Assembly: GCA_041583135.1 (NCBI GenBank)
Contig: JBFHGJ010000009.1
Location: forward strand, 1 to 64,000
Length of the DNA stretch: 64,000 bases
From: JABSOG01 sp041583135
GTDB lineage: Bacteria > Pseudomonadota > Gammaproteobacteria > Enterobacterales > Alteromonadaceae
Reading direction: 5' to 3'
Position 1 is the stretch's first letter; each line of letters opens with the position of its first letter. Under the pieces are notes generated by a model. The model saw nothing but the letters and a program-made list of their open reading frames with translations, was not told the origin of the DNA and ran no database searches. This document shows positions 53,505 to 61,751 of this stretch, in pieces. Both the position numbers and the translations under genes were made by a program.

Positions 53505-54320
53505 GTGAATGTTTTACCCAAGCCTTTTATTTTAGCCGCTTTGTTGTGGCTACTGAGCTTTGCCGCCAACGGTTGCGAGCTTAAAATGCGCAGCTATGAT
53601 TTTGCCCCCTTTGCGGCAAAAACCCAACAAGGCACATGGGTCGGTATCAATCATGAATATGCCAATGCCCTAATGCAGGTCGTCGGTTGCAGCTACACCA
53701 TAATTGAGGCGCCGTGGGCCAGAGGCATCGATATGCTCAAAAATGGTGAAGTGGACTTTATGGCGCAAGTCAGCCTGACCGAAGCACGCAAAAAGGATTT
53801 TTATTACGTCGGCCCCCAGCGCATGGAGACCATCGTCTTGGTTACCCGTCGTAATCGCTATGAAACGATCTCGACTTGGCGCCAATTGCAAAGGCTCGAT
53901 GCGGTGCTGTTACGACAAAAAGGCTCTTACTACGGCAGCAAATTTGAACAAGTGCTGGCACATAACCCCAAGCTGCGCCATCAAATGGTCGATTTACCCA
54001 ACTCTGAGGTACGTTTAACTTTGCTGGAAAAAGGCCGAATCGATGGCTTCTTAATTGACAAAATTTACCTCAACTACCTGATGAAAACCCACCAAAGCGC
54101 TGAACTGCTGCAAATGAACCCATTGGTTATTCATCAAAACCCGGTGTATTTTGCCTTCAGTAAAGCCAGTGTCGATGACAAGCTCATCGCCAAAATTCGC
54201 CAAGCCTACGCGCAACTCGGCCCAAACGGTAAGTTAGAGGCGATCACCCGTCGCTACGAACAAGACGACCCCCATCCTTTGGCCCACATAAAATCGGAAG
54301 CGAAAGTGGCTCAGCAATAG
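53505..54320 (+). CDS. Periplasmic substrate-binding protein (SBP family 3)
   Basis: 271 residues with a signal peptide (about 1-22, ends FAANG) and the bacterial extracellular solute-binding family 3 fold: MRSYDFAPFAAKTQQGTWVG, PWARGIDMLKNGEVDFMAQV, DAVLLRQKGSYYGSKF, RIDGFLIDKIYLNYL. Similar proteins bind amino acids or act as sensors. No permease or ATPase genes are next to it, so it may be an orphan or sensor-type binding protein. GTG start at 53505; ribosome-binding site weak. Confidence 0.82.
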   Translation: MNVLPKPFILAALLWLLSFAANGCELKMRSYDFAPFAAKTQQGTWVGINHEYANALMQVVGCSYTIIEAPWARGIDMLKNGEVDFMAQVSLTEARKKDFYYVGPQRMETIVLVTRRNRYETISTWRQLQRLDAVLLRQKGSYYGSKFEQVLAHNPKLRHQMVDLPNSEVRLTLLEKGRIDGFLIDKIYLNYLMKTHQSAELLQMNPLVIHQNPVYFAFSKASVDDKLIAKIRQAYAQLGPNGKLEAITRRYEQDDPHPLAHIKSEAKVAQQ

Positions 54321-54369
54321 GGTGTTTATCTTTGATTTATAAGAACAACATATAAAAGACAAACTCGCC

Positions 54370-56976
54370 CTAACCTACCGGCACGATAGAGTCGTCGTTA
54401 ACCTCTGCCCCAAATTGCTGTTGTAGTGCAACAATCAATGGGTCTTGATAGATCAATTGCTTGGCTCTTGCCAAACGGTCGGCATCGATTTGACGCTGAA
54501 TATTTAACGGGGTGTTCAGTTGTTCTTCGGTGAAGTTCAGCTCCAACTCAATCGGTTGTTTGAGCACCAGTGAAAGACCCCGTTGTAATTGGTCTCGAAG
54601 CCCTTTAGAGTCTAGGTGCTTCTCACTGTGGTAAACGTTCAAGGTGACGGTTTTATCTTGCTTGGAATAGACCGACTGTACCGCAAGTAACCTGACCAAT
54701 CCGCCTAGCCCCATCTGTTCAATCAAGCTGGCCCACTCATCCACCTGATGGGCCCAACGCGGCAGTTCTTTGTCGATTAAAGACTCACCCGTTGGCGCCG
54801 CGACAGTCGTTTGTGCAGCCTTAGGCGCAGCGTCTAATACTTGCGTTTGTGGAGGCAGGGGTTGCTCTGTCCCATTGCCTTTCGTGTCTTGATGATACTG
54901 CACAGGGGCTTGCTGCTCATCTTGCTGTGGCGCAAGGCCCTCCGGCGCGCTGTGTTGCCAAAAATCTGCCGGCGGCACGGCAAAATCATCAGATTCGTTT
55001 AACGGCGGCGTTTCGGTCCTGTCTTGCTCATCATCATAAAAAGCCACAGGTAATTCGCCAAAGTCGTCTTGAGAGTCGGGCTTTGCTTGCACCTGTGGCT
55101 CAAAATCCGGCTGTGCAATCTCCGCTCCCTCAGCCTCGCTTATGACCGGCTCTTTTGCGACGTCAACAGCGGTATGACTTGCCGCCGCAGCCGTAACTGG
55201 CGAAACAGGTTCACTTTGCCCGAGGGCTTCAGGCTTTTTTGCACTACCCTCCCCGTCCGGCGCATTGGCTTGAGCAGGTTGTTCGGGCGAGGCTTGATTA
55301 GGGTTGAACATGCTATCGAGAGACAAGTTGCGATTGGCCAGTATCGCGGCAACCGGATCTTCAAATTCAGGCTGTGCTGGCACCTCAACCTGCTGAGTTT
55401 CAGGCTCTGAGCTTGTTGGCGCGCCACTGGCCAACTGCTGATGTTGTTGACCAGCGACTTCAGCTTCATGTGTTGACTCGGGCGCCGCTACTGGGTCTGG
55501 CTCAGCTGCATTTGGTTGCACGGATGCTGTCAGAGGTAGTTCGTCTGCTACCGATTCAACGGGGTTGTAACCTTGTGATAAGGCCGACTCATAAACGCTT
55601 TGCTGCTGGGCATTAATGGTTTCTTCATCTAATAACCCAGTCTCATCAGCATCGTTTGACGTTGACTCTACCGTCAATGGAGCCTCTTGAGCTAGCGACG
55701 ACTGTTCAGGCAACGGTGTCGATGCCAGCGCTTGTTGTGTCTGCGAAGTTGCTTGTGCCGCTGCTTCCTGCTCACTTGTGGTTTCAAGTGGCTTGCTTTG
55801 AGGCTGCTCTTGTCTAATATTCGGCACCTCTAAAGGCGCTTGCGCAACCACCTCAGGAAGCGGTTCAGCACTGCTGGGCTTGGCAACTTGGGCTACCGGG
55901 GTAAAGGCCAACAGCCGCAGCAGCAGCATTTCAAAACCCATGCGCAGATCAGGCGCATGTTCCAAGTCCTTTTTGCCACTGAGCAATATCTGATAATAAA
56001 GTTGCACGTCTTGCGCCGAGAGCTTCTGCGCCAAACGAGTAATAAATTGATGGAGTGACTCGTCAATTTGCGCCGCCCCCGGCACCAGCTGCGCCATCGC
56101 TGCAAGATGAAAAATCGACAACAGCTCGTCGGTTAAGCCGCGATAGTCGGGCATCAACCGGGCAATATCTTCCACTGTCGCCATGGCACTGGCGCCGTCG
56201 TGGTTAACGATATGAGCCAACAGCTTAACGCTCCATTGCTTGTCGATGGTGCCGAGCATTTTCTCGACTGTCTGCAGACGCAATTCCCCCGCAGACTGAG
56301 CTATGGCCTGATCGGTCAGGCTCAACCCATCGCGCAAACTACCGTCGGCCGCTTTTGCCAACAAGGTCAACGCCTCGTCATCAAACGGGATCTGTTCTTG
56401 CGTCAGAATATCGGCAAGGTGCGCTTTGATCTCACTACGTAACAGCGCTTTTAAATTAAACTGCAAACAACGGGATAAAATGGTGATCGGCAATTTTTGC
56501 GGATCGGTGGTCGCCAGTAAAAACTTCACATGCTCAGGCGGTTCTTCTAACGTTTTGAGCAGCGCGTTAAAACTGTGACGCGAGAGCATGTGCACTTCAT
56601 CTATCAAATAGACTTTATACCGCCCTCTGGTGGGCGCATATTGCACATTGTCGAGGATCTCGCGAGTGTCTTCGACTTTGGTTCTAGAGGCCGCATCGAT
56701 TTCAATCAAATCGACAAAATGGCCTTGCTCTATCGCAACGCAGGTATCGCATTGACCGCAAGGCTCGGCGCTAACACCTTGTTCACAGTTGAGGGATTTG
56801 GCAAAGATACGGGCTATGGTGGTTTTACCGACTCCACGGGTGCCGGTAAACAAATAGGCATGGTGCAAACGCCCCATCTTAAGGGCGTTAATCAGGGTAC
56901 TTTTAACATGTTCCTGGCCGACAAGCTCGGCAAAACGTTTTGGCCGCCATTTGCGTGCCAGGACTTGGTAACTCAC
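54370..56976 (-). CDS. dnaX: DNA polymerase III subunit tau (and probable frameshifted gamma)
   Basis: Clamp-loader ATPase. 868 residues, much longer than E. coli tau (643). Domains: AAA+ module with Walker A GTRGVGKT (45-52), zinc cysteines 64, 73, 76 and 79, Walker B LIDEVHML, SRC sensor motif (SRCLQF); domain III to about 370; a Gln/Pro/Glu/Ala-rich linker of about 350 residues (375-730); and C-terminal domains IV-V that bind DnaB and the alpha polymerase. At codons 579-581 there is an A AAA AAG slippery heptamer followed in the -1 frame by GCC TGA, which would give a gamma form of about 582 residues. The gene follows apt by 3 nt. Confidence 0.96.
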   Translation of the reverse strand: MSYQVLARKWRPKRFAELVGQEHVKSTLINALKMGRLHHAYLFTGTRGVGKTTIARIFAKSLNCEQGVSAEPCGQCDTCVAIEQGHFVDLIEIDAASRTKVEDTREILDNVQYAPTRGRYKVYLIDEVHMLSRHSFNALLKTLEEPPEHVKFLLATTDPQKLPITILSRCLQFNLKALLRSEIKAHLADILTQEQIPFDDEALTLLAKAADGSLRDGLSLTDQAIAQSAGELRLQTVEKMLGTIDKQWSVKLLAHIVNHDGASAMATVEDIARLMPDYRGLTDELLSIFHLAAMAQLVPGAAQIDESLHQFITRLAQKLSAQDVQLYYQILLSGKKDLEHAPDLRMGFEMLLLRLLAFTPVAQVAKPSSAEPLPEVVAQAPLEVPNIRQEQPQSKPLETTSEQEAAAQATSQTQQALASTPLPEQSSLAQEAPLTVESTSNDADETGLLDEETINAQQQSVYESALSQGYNPVESVADELPLTASVQPNAAEPDPVAAPESTHEAEVAGQQHQQLASGAPTSSEPETQQVEVPAQPEFEDPVAAILANRNLSLDSMFNPNQASPEQPAQANAPDGEGSAKKPEALGQSEPVSPVTAAAASHTAVDVAKEPVISEAEGAEIAQPDFEPQVQAKPDSQDDFGELPVAFYDDEQDRTETPPLNESDDFAVPPADFWQHSAPEGLAPQQDEQQAPVQYHQDTKGNGTEQPLPPQTQVLDAAPKAAQTTVAAPTGESLIDKELPRWAHQVDEWASLIEQMGLGGLVRLLAVQSVYSKQDKTVTLNVYHSEKHLDSKGLRDQLQRGLSLVLKQPIELELNFTEEQLNTPLNIQRQIDADRLARAKQLIYQDPLIVALQQQFGAEVNDDSIVPVG
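55234..55255 (-). promoter_or_regulatory. dnaX programmed -1 frameshift cassette
   Basis: Minus strand: Shine-Dalgarno-like GGGGAGGG, then 7 nt, then the heptamer A AAA AAG (55240-55234) in the tau frame. After a -1 slip the next codons are GCC TGA. A 6-bp hairpin (GCCTGA with TCGGGC) follows immediately. These are the elements of the E. coli dnaX frameshift signal. Confidence 0.75.
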
Positions 56977-56979
56977 GCT

Positions 56980-57537
56980 TTATTCACCGTCAAAAGAAAC
57001 CAAAGTGGTGACATCGACACCTAAGTTGGCAAGGCGTTTTTCGCCACCTAAGTCGGGCAACGATACTACAAATGCCGCGCCAAACACTTTACCGCCCAAC
57101 TCGCGCACCAAACCGGCCGTCGCTTCCATTGTACCACCGGTAGCCAAAAGGTCATCAACCAACAGCACAACATCATTGCCGTGAATGGCATCGACATGGA
57201 TCTCTAAAGTATCGGTGCCGTATTCCAAAGCGTAATCGCGTGCCACCGTTTTGCGTGGCAATTTGCCGGGCTTTCTTACGGGAATAAATGACACGCCCAT
57301 GGCATAAGCCAATGGCGCACCAAAGATAAATCCTCTGGCTTCGGTGCCGGCAATGGCCGTAATGCCTTGGCCTTCGAATTCGGTTTTAAATAAGTCGATG
57401 ACTTGGCTAAAGGCTTTAGCATTTTGCATCACGGATGTCACATCGCGAAACATGATCCCCGGTTTCGGATAGTCCGGTACGGTGTGGATGTTGTTTTTAA
57501 TATTATCAACGATTTCTTTTAATGTTTTTTGATCCAT
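56980..57537 (-). CDS. apt: Adenine phosphoribosyltransferase
   Basis: Salvages adenine with PRPP to AMP. 185 residues with PKPGIMFRDVTS, the AGTEARGFIFGAPLA block and the PRPP-binding VVLLVDDLLATGGTMEA motif. First gene of the conserved apt-dnaX-ybaB-recR-htpG-adk-hemH order; stop and dnaX start are 3 nt apart, so coupled translation is likely. Confidence 0.97.
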   Translation of the reverse strand: MDQKTLKEIVDNIKNNIHTVPDYPKPGIMFRDVTSVMQNAKAFSQVIDLFKTEFEGQGITAIAGTEARGFIFGAPLAYAMGVSFIPVRKPGKLPRKTVARDYALEYGTDTLEIHVDAIHGNDVVLLVDDLLATGGTMEATAGLVRELGGKVFGAAFVVSLPDLGGEKRLANLGVDVTTLVSFDGE

Positions 57538-57593
57538 GGTCAGTCCATTTCGGCGCTAGTTTGCCGGTTGTTGTTCGTTTTGTGCGTACGCAC

Positions 57594-57632
57594 CAATAAA
57601 AAAGCCCATTATTTTAGATGTAATGGGCTTTT
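57594..57632 (-). terminator. Terminator of the response-regulator gene
   Basis: 12-bp perfect stem (57600-57611 with 57621-57632), followed on the minus strand by TTTTTTATT. Lies between the response regulator and apt. Confidence 0.85.
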
Positions 57633-57678
57633 ACGGAATATAAAATATATTGCTCACCTTGTAAATTGCCTTTTCGGC

Positions 57679-58065
57679 TTAGGCCACCAGCGTTTGTTCG
57701 TGGTGTGACACTTTTTTCATCAATGCCAGCAATGCGCTTTGCTCAACAGGTTTGGCCAATACTTCAACTGCGGTCAAATGATGCATTCGCGAGTGAAACT
57801 CGGCACTGTCATCGGTTGTCAACAAGATGAACGGCTGAGCCGCATATTGCGGTAGCTCGCGCAAACCTTTAATCAGTGAAATGCCATTCATTACCGGCAT
57901 TTTGTAATCAATAACAACGATATCAAAATCTTGCTGCTTTGCTTTGGTCAAGCCATCAAGGCCATCTTGAGCTTCGGTTATCCGGTATCCATTCGAAGAC
58001 ATATAAAGCCGCAGTAAATTTCGCACGCTGTCATTATCATCAACCAATAGTACACGTTTACTCAT
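57679..58065 (-). CDS. Single-domain response regulator (CheY-like receiver)
   Basis: 128 residues, receiver domain only: acidic pair Asp9/Asp10 (LLVDDNDS), phospho-acceptor Asp53 (IVVIDYKMP), Thr83/Thr84 (ILLTTDD) and Lys105 (LAKPV) are all in place. No output domain, so it must act by protein contact or in a phosphorelay. The nearest kinase in the window is at 61752-63383 but is not adjacent. Flanked by a terminator downstream and a 360-nt gap upstream: monocistronic. Confidence 0.92.
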   Translation of the reverse strand: MSKRVLLVDDNDSVRNLLRLYMSSNGYRITEAQDGLDGLTKAKQQDFDIVVIDYKMPVMNGISLIKGLRELPQYAAQPFILLTTDDSAEFHSRMHHLTAVEVLAKPVEQSALLALMKKVSHHEQTLVA

Positions 58066-58425
58066 CTCTCACCTCTTTCCATTGATCTGCGGCGCGCATT
58101 TTATGCTTTTAGGGTCCCGAGGTCGAGTCGAAAGCGATGAAAATAATTACCTTTATCCCTTGCAATCGGCTAACACTATGAAAAGAAAACATAATTGAAT
58201 TTGACTTCGTAGCACAAGGCTCCGTGCAAGCCCTAAATGAGCGTAGGGATGTGGGAAATACTGAATTTTGTCGATGCGACAGTTTGCTCTCGGGATTGTC
58301 TACTCCTTATATCCCTATAAGGAAAATCAGTGACAGTCCTTCCATGGACATTAAAAAAGGCATCTGGGTTAAGCAGATGCCTTTTTAGCACAGATGATGA
58401 GATTTAAGCGCCTAAGCGCGACACA
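58066..58425. other. Intergenic region with a dispersed-repeat remnant
   Basis: 360 nt without a gene. Positions 58297-58316 match 17 of 20 bases of 26246-26265, and a small CCTTAT/ATAAGG hairpin overlaps it (58304-58322). Its right end carries the phasin terminator. Probably a scattered intergenic repeat family. Confidence 0.5.
58353..58386 (-). terminator. Terminator of the phasin operon
   Basis: 13-bp perfect stem (58354-58366 with 58374-58386), 7-nt loop; on the minus strand followed by a T-run. 40 nt past the stop of the second phasin gene. Confidence 0.85.
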
Positions 58426-58836
58426 TTAGGCTTTATCGGCAGCACTGGTACGTGGCTTGCGCGTTGCTTTAGGGGCTTTTTCAGCCGCCTCCTGCTCCGC
58501 CAGCTTTTTTGCTGCCAAGGCACTGACTACCTCGGTTAAAGCATCGACTTTGGCCGTTAACTCAGTGATCTGGTCGTCGCTGACATCACTGTTTAAACCC
58601 AGTTTTTCACGCACTTCATCCACTTTGCTTTCAAATTGGGTTTTGGCGTTAAGCTTTTCTTGCAACGAGGTTTGAATTTCGGCACCTTTGCTGACCAATT
58701 CATTGAACAATTGGTTAGACTCTTCATAGGCTTTGTCGAACTTTTCAGTTAACGCTTCTGAACCTTTGCCGTAAGCACCAAGTCCAGCCAACCAAACGTT
58801 ACGGGCAAAGCCTTGTACTTTTTCTTTGGTAGACAT
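58426..58836 (-). CDS. Phasin-family protein 2 (PhaI/PhaF type)
   Basis: 136 residues: an N-terminal phasin motif (ARNVWLAGLGAYGKGSEAL), a long amphipathic/coiled-coil helix (VDEVREKLGLN, LTAKVDALTEVVSALAAKK) and a basic C-terminal tail (PKATRKPRTS) reminiscent of PhaF DNA-binding tails, though short. Such proteins coat polyhydroxyalkanoate granules. It follows its paralogue by 15 nt. No PHA synthase is in the window, so binding to other lipid bodies cannot be excluded. Confidence 0.85.
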   Translation of the reverse strand: MSTKEKVQGFARNVWLAGLGAYGKGSEALTEKFDKAYEESNQLFNELVSKGAEIQTSLQEKLNAKTQFESKVDEVREKLGLNSDVSDDQITELTAKVDALTEVVSALAAKKLAEQEAAEKAPKATRKPRTSAADKA

Positions 58837-58851
58837 AGTGATACTCCTAAC

Positions 58852-59202
58852 TTATTTGGCCAATTTGGCAACGATTTCGGTCAAATCGTCAATTTTCTTC
58901 GACAACTCGTCGATTTTCTCGGCTTGCTCGCTTTTATCAAGACCAAGCTTTTTGCGCACCTCAGCAACACGCTTATCAACGGCCGCCTTTTCTTTCAATT
59001 TGGTCTTCGCTTCGCCTTCTAAGGCTTCGCCTTTGGCAACCAATTCGTTGAAGACGCGGTTTGAGTCGGCGTTAACTTTCTCGTATTGACCTTGCAGGCT
59101 GTCAACGCTCTTGCCGTAGGCACCCAAGCCAGCCAACCAGATCTTGCGTGCGACATCTTCTGCAATGTCAAATTTCTCTTTGATGATTTCTAACTTGGAC
59201 AT
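58852..59202 (-). CDS. Phasin-family protein 1 (PhaI type)
   Basis: 116 residues with the same core as its neighbour (ARKIWLAGLGAYGKSVDSL, RVAEVRKKLGLDKSEQ) and a C-terminal leucine/isoleucine heptad helix (KIDELSKKIDDLTEIVAKL). It lacks the basic tail. Upstream gene of a two-gene minus-strand operon, divergent from the fatty acyl reductase across a 296-nt region holding two palindromes. Expected to lie on the surface of storage granules. Confidence 0.87.
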   Translation of the reverse strand: MSKLEIIKEKFDIAEDVARKIWLAGLGAYGKSVDSLQGQYEKVNADSNRVFNELVAKGEALEGEAKTKLKEKAAVDKRVAEVRKKLGLDKSEQAEKIDELSKKIDDLTEIVAKLAK

Positions 59203-59368
59203 GGCGATTCTCCTAATAAATGAATGCGGTTAAATCAGTTAATCTTTCAGACTTGACGCCAATAATAGGAAGGTAAATTAGAAACCGCATACTAACGCGA
59301 AATTTTTTTCAAAAAGATGATGGCCAACAAAATATCGGCAACACAACTAAAAGGCCAAAATGCCACTC

Positions 59369-59408
59369 GCTTAAGAGACTTAAGCCATAATTAGAATAGC
59401 GATTCTAA
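59369..59408. promoter_or_regulatory. Twin palindromes in the phasin/acyl-reductase promoter region
   Basis: Two adjacent perfect inverted repeats: GCTTAAG-AGA-CTTAAGC (59369-59385) and TTAGAAT-AGCG-ATTCTAA (59391-59408), five bases apart, about 90 nt before the acyl-reductase ATG and 170 nt from the phasin start. Spacing and symmetry suit operators for dimeric repressors of both genes; regulator unknown. Confidence 0.55.
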
Positions 59409-59498
59409 GTGTTTATGCTAAATTGATACTCATTTTTTACCCTTTGGAAGATTTTCTTCTATATTTGTTGTGTGCATAAAAATAAAAGAGGTGATGCA

Positions 59499-61490
59499 AT
59501 GGCCTATTTCGTAACCGGTGGCACCGGTTTTATCGGCAAATTTCTCATTAAGAAACTCCTGTTGCGTGACGGTGACATCCATGTACTGGTACGTGAACAA
59601 TCAAAAGACAAACTCCAGCAGTTAATCCGATTAAGTGGCGAAAAAGGCAGCCGAATTAAAGCGGTTATCGGAGATATCACACAACCCAACCTTGGCCTAG
59701 ACGACAAGCAGATTGCCGAACTCAAAGGCAAAATCACGCATTTCTATCATCTGGCTGCCATTTACAACCTCTCTGAAAAAGCAGAAGTTCAACAACAAGC
59801 CAATATAGAAGGCACCAAAAATGCTGTCGATTGTGCAACGGCCATTGATGCGGGCTGTTTCAACATGGTCAGCTCTATTGCCGCAGCAGGCTTGTATGGC
59901 GGTATCTTCCGGGAAGATATGTTTGAAGAAGCCGAAGGGCTGAAAAAGAATCCATACTTTTTGACCAAACACGAGTCTGAAGGCTTGGTCAGAACCCACT
60001 GTAAAATACCTTATCGCATCTACCGTCCTGGCATGGTGGTAGGCCACTCCAAAACCGGTGAAATCGATAAGATTGACGGTCCCTACTACTTCTTTAAACT
60101 GATCCAAAAATTCCGTCGCAAGCTGCCGCCTTGGATGCCGACCATCGGCCTTGAGGGTGGCTTTATGAATATTGTGCCGGTCGATTATGTGGTTAATGCC
60201 ATAGATCATATCAGTCACAAAGACGGTCTTGACGGCAAATGCTTCCATTTGACCGACAGTAAACCCCACCGTATTGGCGAAGTGCTCAACATTTTTGCCG
60301 AAGCCGGTCACGCGCCAAAAATGGCGCTGCGCATCAACACCAAAATGCTCGGTTTTATCCCTGCCTATATCCGCAATATGGTGATGTCTTTGCCACCGAT
60401 TTTGCGTATTCGAGGGGCGATTTTAAAAGATTTGGGTATTCCACCGGAGGTGCTTGATTTTATCAATTACCCGGTACGCTTCGATAACCGTGAAACCCGC
60501 GCCGCCTTGGAAGACAGCAATATCAAGTTGCCGAAACTCAAAACCTATGCCCCGGCGATTTGGGACTACTGGGAACGTCACTTAGATCCCGAATTGTTTA
60601 TTGACCGCACCTTAAGTGGCGCCGTCAAAGGCAAGGTGGTGATGATCACAGGTGCATCGAGCGGTATCGGCCTTGCCACTTCACTCAGACTGGCCAAAAC
60701 CGATGCGACATTGCTGCTGGTGGCCCGTAAAGAAGAAGGGCTGGTAGAAACCAAGCAGCTGGTTGAGGATTTAGGCGGTAAGGCCCATATCTATTTGTGC
60801 GATCTTGCCGACACCGCCTCGTGCGATAAATTGGTGAACGATGTCACCAAAGATCACGGCGGTGTCGATATCTTGCTTAACAATGCCGGACGCTCTATTC
60901 GTCGCTCGGTAGAGCACTCATTTGATCGCTTCCATGATTTTGAACGATGTATGCAGCTCAATTATTTCGGCTGTCTAAAACTGATCATGGGCTTTTTGCC
61001 GGCCATGGGCAAAAAACGCCGTGGTCATATCATCAACATTTCGTCCATTGGTGTTCTGACCAATGCGCCGCGTTTCTCGGCATATGTCGCATCAAAAAGC
61101 GCGCTTGAAGCCTTTACCCGCTGCGCTGCGGCTGAATATTCCGATACCGGTATCAACTTTACCACCATTAATATGCCTTTGGTTAAAACCCCGATGATTG
61201 CGCCGACTAAAATCTATGATTACTTCCCGACGCTGACCCCGGAGCAGGCAGTTGATTTGGTCGCCAAAGCGATTATCGAAAAGCCCAAGCGAGTTGCCAC
61301 CCGCCTAGGTTTGTTTATCAATGTGCTTTATTCTTTGGCACCTAAAGCCACTGAAATTCTCTTTAATTTCAGCTTTAGAATGTTTAAGGATTCTGACGCC
61401 GCCAAAGGCGATAAAAAAGCCCTCACCCAAGAAGAAATGACCAGCGAGCAAATCGCCCTTTCTCAGGTGATGCGAGGTATCCACCTATAA
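59499..61490 (+). CDS. Alcohol-forming fatty acyl-CoA/ACP reductase (two-domain, Marinobacter FAR type)
   Basis: 663 residues. Start ATG 59499 has AGAGGTGA 6 nt upstream; the frame is open nine codons earlier. N-terminal extended-SDR domain (about 1-370): GGTGFIG at 7-13, VSSIAAAGLYGGIFREDMFE, NPYFLTKHESEG (Tyr-x-x-x-Lys), YRIYRPGMVVGHS. C-terminal classical SDR domain (about 375-663): MITGASSGIGLA, NNAGRSIRRS, FSAYVASKSALEAF (Tyr-x-x-x-Lys), NMPLVKTPMIAPTKIYD. This domain order and many blocks match the Marinobacter enzyme that reduces fatty acyl-CoA via aldehyde to fatty alcohol for wax esters. An acyl-CoA:alcohol acyltransferase is not seen here. Located next to phasins, pointing to lipid storage. 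Confidence 0.9.
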   Translation: MAYFVTGGTGFIGKFLIKKLLLRDGDIHVLVREQSKDKLQQLIRLSGEKGSRIKAVIGDITQPNLGLDDKQIAELKGKITHFYHLAAIYNLSEKAEVQQQANIEGTKNAVDCATAIDAGCFNMVSSIAAAGLYGGIFREDMFEEAEGLKKNPYFLTKHESEGLVRTHCKIPYRIYRPGMVVGHSKTGEIDKIDGPYYFFKLIQKFRRKLPPWMPTIGLEGGFMNIVPVDYVVNAIDHISHKDGLDGKCFHLTDSKPHRIGEVLNIFAEAGHAPKMALRINTKMLGFIPAYIRNMVMSLPPILRIRGAILKDLGIPPEVLDFINYPVRFDNRETRAALEDSNIKLPKLKTYAPAIWDYWERHLDPELFIDRTLSGAVKGKVVMITGASSGIGLATSLRLAKTDATLLLVARKEEGLVETKQLVEDLGGKAHIYLCDLADTASCDKLVNDVTKDHGGVDILLNNAGRSIRRSVEHSFDRFHDFERCMQLNYFGCLKLIMGFLPAMGKKRRGHIINISSIGVLTNAPRFSAYVASKSALEAFTRCAAAEYSDTGINFTTINMPLVKTPMIAPTKIYDYFPTLTPEQAVDLVAKAIIEKPKRVATRLGLFINVLYSLAPKATEILFNFSFRMFKDSDAAKGDKKALTQEEMTSEQIALSQVMRGIHL

Positions 61491-61495
61491 CCACA

Positions 61496-61516
61496 GGCGG
61501 GGTGTTACGCCCCGCC
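61496..61516 (+). terminator. Hairpin after the acyl reductase gene
   Basis: GGCGGGGT (61496-61503) and GCCCCGCC (61509-61516; one U-G pair), 5-nt loop, followed by ATTTCAT. GC-rich stem with a short T stretch, 6 nt after the stop codon. Confidence 0.65.
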
Positions 61517-61751
61517 ATTTCATCGGCTTGTCAAATACGCCAATCAAACACCGCTTTATTTTGATGTGTTTGAACACGTCAGCCAAAGCCACTGGAGTGC
61601 AATCGGTTTCAGCCGGTAAATGTACCGCTATCGTTTGTTGCCAATTCATCAGAATCAACCTATGATCAATTGGTTAATGTTTAAAAAGCGTCCTAGGCAC
61701 ATTTATCGAAATGAATAACCTAAGGGACTAAAATCAGGTAACCGAGCTTTA

